Below are positions 46,148 through 54,865 of a DNA stretch of 64,000 nucleotides, piece after piece. The position numbers were made by a program, and so were the translations under genes. Source of the DNA: Bacteroidota bacterium (GTDB lineage: Bacteria; Bacteroidota; Rhodothermia; Balneolales; HLUCCA01); NCBI GenBank assembly GCA_020832235.1, contig JAFIEZ010000006.1, positions 124,001 to 188,000 on the forward strand. The letters run 5' to 3'. The notes below the pieces were generated by a model. That model had not been told where the DNA came from. It searched no databases and saw nothing but the letters and a program-made list of their open reading frames with translations. How positions within the stretch are numbered: position 1 is the stretch's first letter; each line of letters begins with the position of its first letter.

Positions 46148-47002
46148 ATGAGTGATATTCCCGTAAGTTTAGGAGTATGTTTTTCAGACAGGCAACTGTA
46201 CTATGCAGTCTCCAGTAATGAAGAAACTCAGGCCTTAGCGCGCATCGGGAAAATCGATTTCAACTTTGATCTTCTGTCTTGCATCCTGGGTAACGACCAG
46301 GATGCTTTTCAAGCTATAGTTGATAACATAGATCGCATTGTTAAAAAGTATGAGGTAACAAATTTTCGTTGTCTTGTACCCTCCTTTCTTGAAACGTGGT
46401 CTGCCCTGCCTAAGTCTGTTTACGATCAATCTTCTGAGCGTGAAGCGTATCTGCGCATCCTCAAACACGGGGAAAACAGGCAACATCTGGAAGCGTATTG
46501 GTTCGATATGAGCAACCGCGACTTCCGGTTTTTAACGGTTCGAAACAGAATCCAGTCTGATCGTTTCGCACAACTCGGGGACATCTGCTCTTCAACCGAA
46601 TTATGCACCGAATTTGAAATCGGTACTAAGTGGATGGGCATTACCGGTTCTACAGATTCTTTTAAAGCTATCGGCTGTTATAACGACTACATCAGTGTAT
46701 CATCGTATGTAATGGGTAAACTCAGAGCTGCTACGTTCATTCGGTATCGCTACATCGAAGACCTCAGCTATCTTTGGCTGCAGCAGGCCTCTAACCTCGG
46801 GTGGATGAACGGAGTTCATGATATGGTGTGTTATTACGGCACTAATGTATACAAGGTGAACGAAGTATTGCAGCACGTAACCGATGGCGATTCTCGCCAG
46901 CTTCGGTTCGATTCTCTTGCCAATATGCAAGTGAATGCACCAGAAGAAACCTATGGATTCAATCTGGAAGAAGCCTTCCCGGCCATCATTTTAGCTCATT
47001 AA
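46148..47002 (+). CDS. Actin-like (DUF3822-type) protein of unknown function
   Basis: The 284-residue protein lacks catalytic motifs I know. Its position directly before rsmD (4 bases) and coaD is where Bacteroidota carry DUF3822 genes, whose products have an actin-like fold similar to PilM. The start ISLGVCFSDRQLYYAVSS-like strand pattern and the central DYISVSSYVMGKLRAATFIRYR fit such a fold. Together with the membrane protein before it, a PilM/PilN-like pair is conceivable. Family assignment rests on position and length, not on a search. Confidence 0.6.
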   Translation: MSDIPVSLGVCFSDRQLYYAVSSNEETQALARIGKIDFNFDLLSCILGNDQDAFQAIVDNIDRIVKKYEVTNFRCLVPSFLETWSALPKSVYDQSSEREAYLRILKHGENRQHLEAYWFDMSNRDFRFLTVRNRIQSDRFAQLGDICSSTELCTEFEIGTKWMGITGSTDSFKAIGCYNDYISVSSYVMGKLRAATFIRYRYIEDLSYLWLQQASNLGWMNGVHDMVCYYGTNVYKVNEVLQHVTDGDSRQLRFDSLANMQVNAPEETYGFNLEEAFPAIILAH

Positions 47003-47005
47003 GCT

Positions 47006-47605
47006 ATGCGAATAATTACCGGAACGTTAAAAGGGCGCAGAATCAAAGTGCCCGATTCGGGTGTAATAAGACCCACCTCCGACCGCACAAAAGAAGGTAT
47101 GTTCGGGGTTATTGATGCACGTCGATATTTTGATAACCTGCAGGTGCTCGATCTTTTTGCCGGTTCAGGAAATCTGGGCTTTGAGGCTATATCACGTGGT
47201 GCCGCTCATGTAACTTTTGTAGACGACAATCGGTTGTCGTCAAAAATCATTGCCGAGAATGCGGAAACGTTTGGAGTAACCGATAAAATTCGGTCGTTTC
47301 AGGCGGATGTCATGCGATTTTTGAGTGGTCCATCAAGGCCATATGATCTTATTTTTTGCGACCCACCATACGATTTTCCGGAAATGGATGAGATGGTTGA
47401 GCTGGTAATGACTTCCGGCTGGTTGGAACCCGACGGGTGGTTTCTGCTTGAACATGATAAATACAAAGACTTTACAGGCCATCCGAACTGTGTATTCTCC
47501 AAGCCCTATGGTCGTACCATTGTTACCATATTTAAGTTGGCGGGCAGCGTAGACAGCGACGAAGATGATGGTGCTCCGGAGAACGATGAACCGCATGTTG
47601 TTTAG
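47006..47605 (+). CDS. rsmD: 16S rRNA m2G966 methyltransferase RsmD
   Basis: The 199-residue enzyme shows IITGTLKGRRIKVPD, RPTSDRTKEGMF, the SAM-binding LDLFAGSGNLGFEAISRGA and the catalytic FCDPPYDFPEM. It methylates G966 of 16S rRNA. It is in an apparent operon with the two genes before it; coaD follows, as in many bacteria. The acidic tail (about 20 residues, DSDEDDGAPENDEP) is extra. Confidence 0.95.
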   Translation: MRIITGTLKGRRIKVPDSGVIRPTSDRTKEGMFGVIDARRYFDNLQVLDLFAGSGNLGFEAISRGAAHVTFVDDNRLSSKIIAENAETFGVTDKIRSFQADVMRFLSGPSRPYDLIFCDPPYDFPEMDEMVELVMTSGWLEPDGWFLLEHDKYKDFTGHPNCVFSKPYGRTIVTIFKLAGSVDSDEDDGAPENDEPHVV

Positions 47606-47693
47606 GTTTGGCTGTTAGCGATTCTTCAGGATACTTATTACGTTACGTGCGACATCAGCTTCCAAAAACGGAACATATTAAATTTAATTTGTT

Positions 47694-48182
47694 ATGACTG
47701 CACTTTATGCCGGGTCGTTCGATCCTATCACCTACGGTCACCTCGATATCTTGGAACGGGCTACTCACCTATTCGAGAAGGTGTATGTTACCATAGCGGT
47801 AAACACCCGGAAAAGCTCCATTTTTACTCCCGACGAGCGTCAGGCATTGATTCTAGAGTGCATTAAAGATAAAAAATGGGCGAACAAAGTGGAGGTTGAC
47901 CAGTTTTCCGGTTTGCTTGTTAATCATGCACGCAAGCTCGGCGTAAAAACGCTGGTTCGAGGTGTTCGACAGATTTCAGATTTTGAGTATGAATTTCGTA
48001 TGGCATTGATGAATAGAAAGCTATCACCCGATTTAGACACTGTATTTTTGATGCCACGTGAGGAACTTACGTTCGTTTCGGCGTCGTTGGTAAAGGAGGT
48101 AGCATACTGGAAAGGCGATGTAAAACACTTTGTTCCTGAAAACGTGGCACTTGCTCTGGAATCGAAAAGAGATTTCCTTTAG
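47694..48182 (+). CDS. coaD: Pantetheine-phosphate adenylyltransferase
   Basis: The 162-residue enzyme has YAGSFDPITYGHLDILERA (nucleotide-binding TxGH), VRGVRQISDFEYEFRMALMN and the C-terminal TFVSASLVKEVA. It makes dephospho-CoA and acts in the same CoA route as panC and panD at 20 kb. A long-spaced inverted repeat (AAAAATCC at 48185 and GGATTTTT at 48233) follows the stop and might be part of a terminator. Confidence 0.96.
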   Translation: MTALYAGSFDPITYGHLDILERATHLFEKVYVTIAVNTRKSSIFTPDERQALILECIKDKKWANKVEVDQFSGLLVNHARKLGVKTLVRGVRQISDFEYEFRMALMNRKLSPDLDTVFLMPREELTFVSASLVKEVAYWKGDVKHFVPENVALALESKRDFL

Positions 48183-48257
48183 CGAAAAATCCGTGTGTTT
48201 TCTTAAATTGCCTGCGCTTTAAATGTGTTAAGGGATTTTTAAAATTATTAGAAACTT

Positions 48258-49454
48258 ATGGTATCAAAACGTGCAAACGGACTCGCAGCGTCCGAAACTT
48301 TAAAAATTACTGCGCTTGCCAAGGAAATGAAACGCGCCGGAAAATCTGTCATTTCGCTAAGCGCCGGAGAGCCAGATTTTAAAACACCCGACTACATCTG
48401 TGATGCAGCTGTTAAAGCAATTCGTGATGGTCATCATGGGTATACCATGAATACAGGTACCCCGGAACTTAGAGAAGCTATTGCTGCCAAACTAAAGCGT
48501 GACAATGAATTAGTTTACACACCTGAACAGATCATTGTATCTAACGGAGCAAAACAATCGGTTGGTTTCACCCTGCTTGCAACCGTAGATAAGGGCGATG
48601 AGGTTATCATACCTGCTCCATACTGGGTTTCGTATCCTGAAATGGTTAAGCTGGCAGAAGGTACTCCTGTAGTTGTTAAAACAGCCTTTGAACATCAGTA
48701 TAAACTAACGCCCGAACAGTTAGAAGCCGCTATCACACCGAAAACAAAGGTACTTATACTGTGCTCGCCCTCCAATCCGACCGGGAGTTGTTACAGCAAA
48801 GAGGAGTTGAAGGCGCTTGCTGCCGTTCTGTTGAAACACCCTCAGATATACGTGATTTCAGATGAAATTTACGAATACATCGTTTTTGATGACAAGCACG
48901 TGAGTATTGGTCAGGCTGAACCGGCAATTATACCCCAGCTCCTGCTGATAAATGGATTTTCTAAAGGATTTGCCATGACGGGATGGAGACTTGGGTATCT
49001 GGCCGGGCCGTTGGATGTGGTAAAGGCTGTATCCAAAATTCAAAGTCAGGAAACTTCAGCACCCTCCACCATATCGCAGATGGCCGGAGAAGTTGCGTAT
49101 AAGGAATCGCTGGATGCTGTCTGGGCTATGCGCGATTCGTTCAAAGAACGTCGCGACTTTGTGGTGGCCGCCTTGAATGAAATTCCCGGTGTAAACTGCT
49201 TTAATCCAGGTGGTGCATTTTATGTGTTTCCCGAGATTTCAACCTATCTGGGCAGTAAAACACCATCTGGGCAGGTTATTGCAACCTCAACGGACCTGGT
49301 TATGTATCTTCTCGAAAACTATGGGATAGCTACCGTACCCGGTGATGCTTTTGGGGAGCCGGGCGGTATTCGATTGAGCTATGCCATTGCTATGAATGAC
49401 CTTAAAGATGCGGTTGTTCGACTTCGCGAAGGTCTGTTATCATTGCAAAACTGA
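48258..49454 (+). CDS. Class I pyridoxal-phosphate aminotransferase (aspartate aminotransferase type)
   Basis: The 398-residue protein has LSAGEPDFKTPDYI, the substrate-contacting YTMNTGTPELREAIA, LCSPSNPTGSCYS, the cofactor Lys in LLINGFSKGFAMTGWRLGYL and the C-terminal GIRLSYA arginine. It matches bacterial class Ib aspartate (and prephenate) aminotransferases. It is a single gene between coaD and the GbsR-type regulator, with a strong hairpin 50 bases beyond the stop. Confidence 0.94.
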   Translation: MVSKRANGLAASETLKITALAKEMKRAGKSVISLSAGEPDFKTPDYICDAAVKAIRDGHHGYTMNTGTPELREAIAAKLKRDNELVYTPEQIIVSNGAKQSVGFTLLATVDKGDEVIIPAPYWVSYPEMVKLAEGTPVVVKTAFEHQYKLTPEQLEAAITPKTKVLILCSPSNPTGSCYSKEELKALAAVLLKHPQIYVISDEIYEYIVFDDKHVSIGQAEPAIIPQLLLINGFSKGFAMTGWRLGYLAGPLDVVKAVSKIQSQETSAPSTISQMAGEVAYKESLDAVWAMRDSFKERRDFVVAALNEIPGVNCFNPGGAFYVFPEISTYLGSKTPSGQVIATSTDLVMYLLENYGIATVPGDAFGEPGGIRLSYAIAMNDLKDAVVRLREGLLSLQN

Positions 49455-49504
49455 TTGGTGTACATTGCCTTACTGTAAGCCTACTTTATCGGCTAATGAA
49501 CTAT

Positions 49505-49531
49505 AAAAATACCCCGATTTGGGGTATTTTT
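49505..49531. terminator. Perfect 11-bp hairpin between the aminotransferase and GbsR-type genes
   Basis: AAAAATACCCC (49505-49515) and GGGGTATTTTT (49521-49531) with a five-base loop. It suits a terminator of the aminotransferase, but ends only 10 bases before the next ATG and overlaps a -7 element, so it may also be an operator. Confidence 0.7.
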
Positions 49532-49532
49532 G
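49525..49532 (+). promoter_or_regulatory. Perfect -7 element TATTTTTG inside the hairpin, nine bases before the GbsR-type ATG
   Basis: TATTTTTG fits TAnnTTTG. A message starting from it would have no more than a few leader bases. Confidence 0.45.
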
Positions 49533-49541
49533 GTAGTATAT

Positions 49542-50162
49542 ATGGAGCATAAGCAAAAAGCATATCAAGAGGCACTCGAGCAGTTTCTGCTTTTGTGGGG
49601 AGAAATGGCCCCGGCCTGGGGTATCAATAGAACTATGGCTCAGATTCATGCCCTTCTGTATGCGGAAGAAGATATGCTTGATACCGACGCCATTATGGCT
49701 AAACTCGAGATCAGCAGAGGTAATGCAAACATGAACCTGCGCAAACTCACCGAGTGGGGTCTGGTTAGCAAACATCAGCATGATGGGAGTCGGAAAGAGT
49801 ATTTCACTGCAGAAAAAGACGTATGGATTATCGCATCCATCATCATTCAGGAGCGTCAGTACAGAGAGCTTGCTCCGGTTAAACAAAACTTGATTGAGTG
49901 TCTTCAGCTGCTTGAAGATCAGGAAAGCAAAGGAGATGCCGATACGGCCGTATTTCGCGAACGAATTGAAGATTTTATTAAAGTATTGGATTTATTTGAA
50001 GAGTTTTCTGCCGCACTGCTCCCTTATGTTGAATCAAAGAAACTAGGTTCGTTAAGAACGCTTTTGAAGCTTGCGAAAGCTCCTAAGATGCTCATCGATT
50101 CTATAACCGGTGGTACAAAAGAAGAAGCATCATCCAACCGCTTTACAACACCTAAAGAATAA
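49542..50162 (+). CDS. GbsR/MarR-family transcriptional regulator
   Basis: Start placed at the ATG at 49542 (206 residues). The N-terminal winged helix is clear: WGINRTMAQIHALLYAEEDMLDTDAIMAKLEISRGNANMNLRKLTEWGLV, a GbsR-type signature, with DGSRKEYFTAEKD as the wing. The rest is helical and may dimerise. In studied relatives the regulators respond to choline or similar solutes and repress nearby genes; the ligand here is unknown. The perfect palindrome at its own promoter suggests self-control. yraN follows after 7 bases. Confidence 0.88.
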   Translation: MEHKQKAYQEALEQFLLLWGEMAPAWGINRTMAQIHALLYAEEDMLDTDAIMAKLEISRGNANMNLRKLTEWGLVSKHQHDGSRKEYFTAEKDVWIIASIIIQERQYRELAPVKQNLIECLQLLEDQESKGDADTAVFRERIEDFIKVLDLFEEFSAALLPYVESKKLGSLRTLLKLAKAPKMLIDSITGGTKEEASSNRFTTPKE

Positions 50163-50169
50163 TATCCAG

Positions 50170-50535
50170 ATGAAATCGACTGTAGATAAAGGTAAATGGG
50201 CAGAAGACCAGGCGTGTGCCTTTCTGGAATCAGAAGGATATATCGTTTTGGATCGTAACTATCGATTTATGAAAGCGGAGGTTGATATAGTGGCATTTAT
50301 ACCCGATGAAATTGTTTTCATTGAGGTAAGATCACTCAATAACGCACTTTTCGGTCGACCGGAAGAGACCATAACAGAGAAAAAGAAACGACTTCTGTAT
50401 GAAGGAGCAGAGGCATGGCTCTACGAACGTAAAATGGAAGGCGCCCGTATCCGCTTTGATGTTATATCGGTGATTGGGGAACATGGAATAGATAATCCAG
50501 AAATATCTCACTTCAGAAATGCATTTTGGCTATAA
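50170..50535 (+). CDS. YraN/UPF0102 family protein
   Basis: Start placed at the ATG at 50170 (121 residues). GKWAEDQACAFLESEGYIVLDRNYRFMKAEVDIVAF and VFIEVRS give the PD-(D/E)XK nuclease-like core of the family (E, D, ExK-like positions; the usual ExK is replaced by EVRS). Function in the cell is unknown; a nuclease role is suspected. It is coupled to the regulator gene. Confidence 0.88.
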   Translation: MKSTVDKGKWAEDQACAFLESEGYIVLDRNYRFMKAEVDIVAFIPDEIVFIEVRSLNNALFGRPEETITEKKKRLLYEGAEAWLYERKMEGARIRFDVISVIGEHGIDNPEISHFRNAFWL

Positions 50536-50593
50536 CCGTTGTAGATAATCAGTTTTATAAAGCATATTTTGCTAGATTAACTGCATACGAATT

Positions 50594-50896
50594 ATGAAAA
50601 TTAATCCAATCTGGAATCCACTTCGCTGGAAAAAGTCGTTTTTAATGACCCTTTTGGGTCTGTTTCTGATTGTCTGGTTTGGTTTTTTTGATACATATAG
50701 CGTGTGGACACGCCTGAAACTAGAGCGTGAGAAGAGTGATCTAAAGCGTAAAACAGAGCAGCTCGTTAATGATACGGCTGTGCTTAAACAACGCATAGAG
50801 GCATTGCAAAACGATCCCGCCCTTCTCGAACGTATTGCGCGTGAAGAGTATGGGATGAGGCGACCTGGTGAAACAATTTATCGCATTCGAGAATAA
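50594..50896 (+). CDS. FtsB/DivIC septum formation protein
   Basis: The 100-residue protein has a short cytoplasmic start, one membrane span (FLMTLLGLFLIVWFGFF, about 17-33), and a periplasmic coiled coil (LEREKSDLKRKTEQLVNDTAVLKQRIEALQND) ending in LLERIAREEYGMRRPGETIY, the DivIC/FtsB signature. It links FtsL and FtsQ in the divisome. The ROK gene follows after 21 bases. Confidence 0.92.
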   Translation: MKINPIWNPLRWKKSFLMTLLGLFLIVWFGFFDTYSVWTRLKLEREKSDLKRKTEQLVNDTAVLKQRIEALQNDPALLERIAREEYGMRRPGETIYRIRE

Positions 50897-50917
50897 TTAA
50901 AATAGTGTGAGAACATC

Positions 50918-51871
50918 ATGGTAACAATAGGTATTGACCTGGGTGGAACAAATATTAAAGGCGCGCTTATTGACAGTAAGCTTGGGATCCTTTATTCATT
51001 TTCTATTGAAACAGAAGCCGATCGGGGTAAAGATCACGTCATAGATCGTGTAGCTACAGCTATAAAAATGGCCGCTGATAAGGCTGAGTCAGAAATATTC
51101 GGAGTAGGTATTGGTTCTCCCGGAGTCATTTCATACGACAGAACGACGGTTTCGGTACCTCCGAACTTTCCTGGATGGGAAAAAGAAAACCTTGCCGAAA
51201 TCCTCAAGAACAAAACCGGCTATGAGTGCTGGGTAGATAATGACGCCAACCTGATGGCACTGGGTTCTTCTCGCTTCGGGATGGGACAGAAATTTGATAG
51301 TTTTATAATGATTACCCTGGGGACGGGAGTAGGTGGAGGTATTATTTATCAGCGAAAATTGTATCGCGGAGTAACCGGTGGTGCTGCCGAGTTTGGCCAT
51401 GTAATTATTGACCTAAATGGACCAGAGTCGTTGAGCCCTACAAAGGGGGGCATTGAGGCTTATCTCGGTCAGCGATTTCTCAGCAAATTGGCTTGGGATG
51501 AGATTAAAAAAAGGCCTGATAACCCTCTTTATGAGCATTTTGTTGACGATCCAACCCGCCTCGAACCGGTTCATCTGGTTAAAGAAGCTGATAAAGGTAA
51601 TAAACTGGCCACTGAATTGCTGCGCCGGGCCGGTGAAAAACTGGGTGTAGCTATGGTCAACTATGTACATGTTTTAGATATACGTAAAGTTGTAGTGAGT
51701 GGCGGTGTAGCTAAAGCCGGAGAGTACATTCTGGGCCCGGCTCGAGAAATGGCTATGCAACGTCTGCTTAAGCCATTCCGTACCGACTTTGAAATTCTGT
51801 ATGAAGCGCTCGGAAATGATGCCGCGCTGTTAGGAGCCGGCAGCTTACCCCTCGAACATCATAATATCTAA
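50918..51871 (+). CDS. ROK-family sugar kinase without the zinc-binding cysteines
   Basis: The 317-residue protein has the nucleotide-binding GIDLGGTNIKGALID (5-19), catalytic DNDANLMALG (108-117), LGTGVGGGIIYQ and GAAEFGHVII. At residues about 166-178, where ROK proteins usually hold a CxCGxxGC zinc motif, it reads LNGPESLSPTKGG with no cysteine, although EAYLG follows as expected. A glucokinase function is likely but the zinc site is lost. It lies between ftsB and lptD, likely cotranscribed. Confidence 0.9.
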   Translation: MVTIGIDLGGTNIKGALIDSKLGILYSFSIETEADRGKDHVIDRVATAIKMAADKAESEIFGVGIGSPGVISYDRTTVSVPPNFPGWEKENLAEILKNKTGYECWVDNDANLMALGSSRFGMGQKFDSFIMITLGTGVGGGIIYQRKLYRGVTGGAAEFGHVIIDLNGPESLSPTKGGIEAYLGQRFLSKLAWDEIKKRPDNPLYEHFVDDPTRLEPVHLVKEADKGNKLATELLRRAGEKLGVAMVNYVHVLDIRKVVVSGGVAKAGEYILGPAREMAMQRLLKPFRTDFEILYEALGNDAALLGAGSLPLEHHNI

Positions 51872-51886
51872 GAGGATGGTTGCCGA

Positions 51887-54646
51887 ATGAACATCCGCTT
51901 TGCCGGAAGGCTTATAATCCTTGCATGGGTATGCATCCTGCCGGCGGGTGGTACGATTTTGGCACAAAGCACACCCTCACAGGAGAGAGAGGAGTTGTTC
52001 AATCCGGCAGCGGCAGATACCCTTAGGTCTACGTTGCCTCCTGAATTGATAGAAAACGGAGAAACAGATGTTTTGCAGCCCCTGTCGGACGGTGAGTTGC
52101 AAAGTCCTGCCTTAAACGGCACGCTTGCTCCTGGTGGAGGTGAATTACCGGCATTAGTACGGTTTTCAGCCAGCGATTCGCTTACATTTCAGCTTCGGGG
52201 AGGCAGAGAAGCCAGACTATATGGTAATGCCCGGGTTGATCATACAGCCGGACAGTTAACAGCCGGGCGGGTTACGCTTAATCTGGATGAAAAATTGATG
52301 AGCGCCACTACGTTAACCCCCGGCGATACCCTTTCTGAACCGATTTTAATGCGGGATGATGATCGGATACGTTCTCAGCGTATTTTATTCAATTACGAAA
52401 CCGAAAAGGGCAAGTTTGATGTAGCACGCGTACGAATGGACGAGGCCAGTGTTACGGGAAACGAAGTTAAAATGGTGGCCCCGCATGTTATATTTATCCG
52501 TGAAGGGATGTACTCCACCTGCGACCTGGATCATCCTCATTACTATATCCGCGCCGATAGAATGAAAGTGGTTAATGAGGATGAAATCTTTTTTACCCGG
52601 GCGAGACTCTATATTCTGGACATCCCCTATCCTATTATTTTTCCCTTCGGGCTGGTACCCTCCCAGATGAGACGTGAACGTTCAGGAATACTGGAGCCCA
52701 CCTATGTATTTCAAGACCAGAACAATCGCGGTTTAGGCTTGCAAAATCTTGGTTGGTTTCAATATTTCAACGATTATATTACCAGTACACTGCGTGGCGA
52801 TATCTTTACATCCGGTACATTTATGGTAGATTCACGCACTCAGTACAACTATCAGGGTATCTATCGAGGGTCGGTAAACCTTAGCTATAGTCTCGACCGC
52901 GGTCTGGAGTCTACCGATCCCGATTTTGGCAGAAACAGGCAGCAGATGCTGCAGATTAATCATCAGCAAACCTTGTCTCCCTTCGCCAGTCTGAACGCCG
53001 ATATCACACTGCGTACCAGTCAGTTCTTTAGCCGAAACTCCTACGATATCAACGATAGAGCCAATACGAGTACCACAAGCCGGATTTCCTATAACTATCG
53101 TCATCCTGAGGGGCTTTTCACATTTGGATCTAACATTTCTCAAACACAAAACTTCCGCGATAACTCGGTTAGCCTTCAAGGGCCTTCGGCAAATTTCTCT
53201 CTGCGCAGGCAAACGCCTTTTCAACCGGCTGTTCGTCGCGCGAACCCGAAATGGTATGAGTCGTTCTCCTTCGGTTATAACAACCGTCTGAATACTCGAT
53301 TTAACTTCCGCCCATTGGATGGCGCCGACGCCGACATCAGCTGGATTGATGCCCTGCTAAGTCCGTCGAAATATCGGGAGGCAACCGGTGATAATGGGTA
53401 CATCGACTTGGGTTTTATTCAATCGGCAGATGCAACTTCCCAGCTGCTACCCAGCGATTTTGTAAATTTGACCGCGACGGTTAGATTCAATGAATATTGG
53501 TATCCTCAGACGATACGACGTGATTTTATTCCCGAAGAAAACAGGGTTGTTGAGCGATTTGACCGTGGATTTGCGTCGGCACGCGATTTCAACACTTCGC
53601 TCGCACTGAGCACTACCGTTTACGGAATCTCGAATGCACGATTCCGAACATTGGAGGGATTTCGACACACATTGCGTCCATCGGTCAGTTACAATTACAG
53701 GCCTGACTTCTCCTCGTCGTTTTGGGGGTATTACCGTACCGTTCCTACCGACACCCTGGGCGGTACCCAGCAATACAGCATATTTCAACGGGGGATCTTT
53801 GGCGGTCCAGCCGCCGGAGAGCAACAAGCAATTGCTTTCTCGGTAGATAACGTATTTGAAACCAAGCAGGTGCGTCGCGACTCAACAGGAGAACGACGCG
53901 AGCAGATTATTCGAATTATTGACAATCTGAGGGCCAATGTATCGTATAACTTTGCAGCAGAACAATTTAATTTAAGTCCGCTTCAGGCAACCCTGAATTC
54001 CAGTGTGTTGCCCGGAATTAACTTCAATGCGAATGCCAGCTTCAACTTTTATGATACCGATTCGCTGGGGCGGGCCGTGAATGAATACCTATGGGATAAT
54101 CAAAACAGGCTTGCTCGCTTAACCAACTTCCGGTTCAGTGCCAGTACGCAGTTCAGTCAGGGAAGTAGTCGACCACGAACGCCCCCGCCTCCTCCGCACT
54201 TCCCCAGGTTCTATGATCCATTCAACCAGCAGGAATTTCATTATATCGATGAAATGTTTAATGACTATCCAGTGCAACCCCTGGATGTGGCCTGGTCGTT
54301 TAACCTGAGTTTTAGTTACAGCTGGCAAAAAACAAATCTGGATGTCAGAAAGACCGCAGTACTTAATGCAAATAATATCCGATTCAGACTAACACCAGAG
54401 TGGGAGTTTACAACATCGCTGGGTTATGATTTCATACAAAAGGACCTGACACCCAGTCGATTTAGTGTTCGTCGGAATCTGCATTGCTGGCAAATGTCGT
54501 TTGATTGGAACCCGTTTGGGGATTTTCAATTTTACATGTTCCGCTTAAGTGTTACCGACAGCCAGATACAAGGATTGTTCCAAAAATTGCCCGGACTTAA
54601 CAATATGGAGCGCAGCAGTTCGCCAATTAACAGGGGGAGGTTTTAG
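51887..54646 (+). CDS. lptD: LPS-assembly outer membrane protein LptD (Bacteroidota-type)
   Basis: The 919-residue protein has a signal peptide (LIILAWVCILPAGGTILAQ), an OstA-like beta-jellyroll part (about residues 85-215, LTAGRVTLNLDE, IRSQRILFNYETEKG) and a large beta-barrel with the LptD features YSTCDLDHPHYYIRADRM, IPYPIIFPFGLVPSQMRRERSGILEP and repeated aromatic beta strands. It places lipopolysaccharide in the outer leaflet. The Cys-pair of enterobacterial LptD is not obvious. A Pro-rich loop (PRTPPPPPHFPRF) is seen near residue 770. It follows the ROK gene by 15 bases. Confidence 0.9.
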   Translation: MNIRFAGRLIILAWVCILPAGGTILAQSTPSQEREELFNPAAADTLRSTLPPELIENGETDVLQPLSDGELQSPALNGTLAPGGGELPALVRFSASDSLTFQLRGGREARLYGNARVDHTAGQLTAGRVTLNLDEKLMSATTLTPGDTLSEPILMRDDDRIRSQRILFNYETEKGKFDVARVRMDEASVTGNEVKMVAPHVIFIREGMYSTCDLDHPHYYIRADRMKVVNEDEIFFTRARLYILDIPYPIIFPFGLVPSQMRRERSGILEPTYVFQDQNNRGLGLQNLGWFQYFNDYITSTLRGDIFTSGTFMVDSRTQYNYQGIYRGSVNLSYSLDRGLESTDPDFGRNRQQMLQINHQQTLSPFASLNADITLRTSQFFSRNSYDINDRANTSTTSRISYNYRHPEGLFTFGSNISQTQNFRDNSVSLQGPSANFSLRRQTPFQPAVRRANPKWYESFSFGYNNRLNTRFNFRPLDGADADISWIDALLSPSKYREATGDNGYIDLGFIQSADATSQLLPSDFVNLTATVRFNEYWYPQTIRRDFIPEENRVVERFDRGFASARDFNTSLALSTTVYGISNARFRTLEGFRHTLRPSVSYNYRPDFSSSFWGYYRTVPTDTLGGTQQYSIFQRGIFGGPAAGEQQAIAFSVDNVFETKQVRRDSTGERREQIIRIIDNLRANVSYNFAAEQFNLSPLQATLNSSVLPGINFNANASFNFYDTDSLGRAVNEYLWDNQNRLARLTNFRFSASTQFSQGSSRPRTPPPPPHFPRFYDPFNQQEFHYIDEMFNDYPVQPLDVAWSFNLSFSYSWQKTNLDVRKTAVLNANNIRFRLTPEWEFTTSLGYDFIQKDLTPSRFSVRRNLHCWQMSFDWNPFGDFQFYMFRLSVTDSQIQGLFQKLPGLNNMERSSSPINRGRF

Positions 54647-54788
54647 AATTAATTTGCTATTGGTCGAAAAAAGTGGTCTTTTATAGTATGGTACTCTGAT
54701 GTAATAGAGTTAAGAATCAACAGTAGTGGATGTTGATGTTTTTTACAGAAACGACGTTTTTTGGTGACGGAAAGGCGCAAGTAATCCT

Positions 54789-54796
54789 TATATTTA
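54789..54796 (+). promoter_or_regulatory. -7-like element TATATTTA upstream of the second ECF sigma gene
   Basis: TATATTTA at 54789-54796 about 70 bases before the start codon, in the 219-base gap after lptD that otherwise shows no hairpin. Confidence 0.4.
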
Positions 54797-54865
54797 ATTA
54801 GTCTAAGGAAGTACATCGAATCTGTTTAGTTAATTGCGCATATAATAGAACAGGAAGCTCCATTG

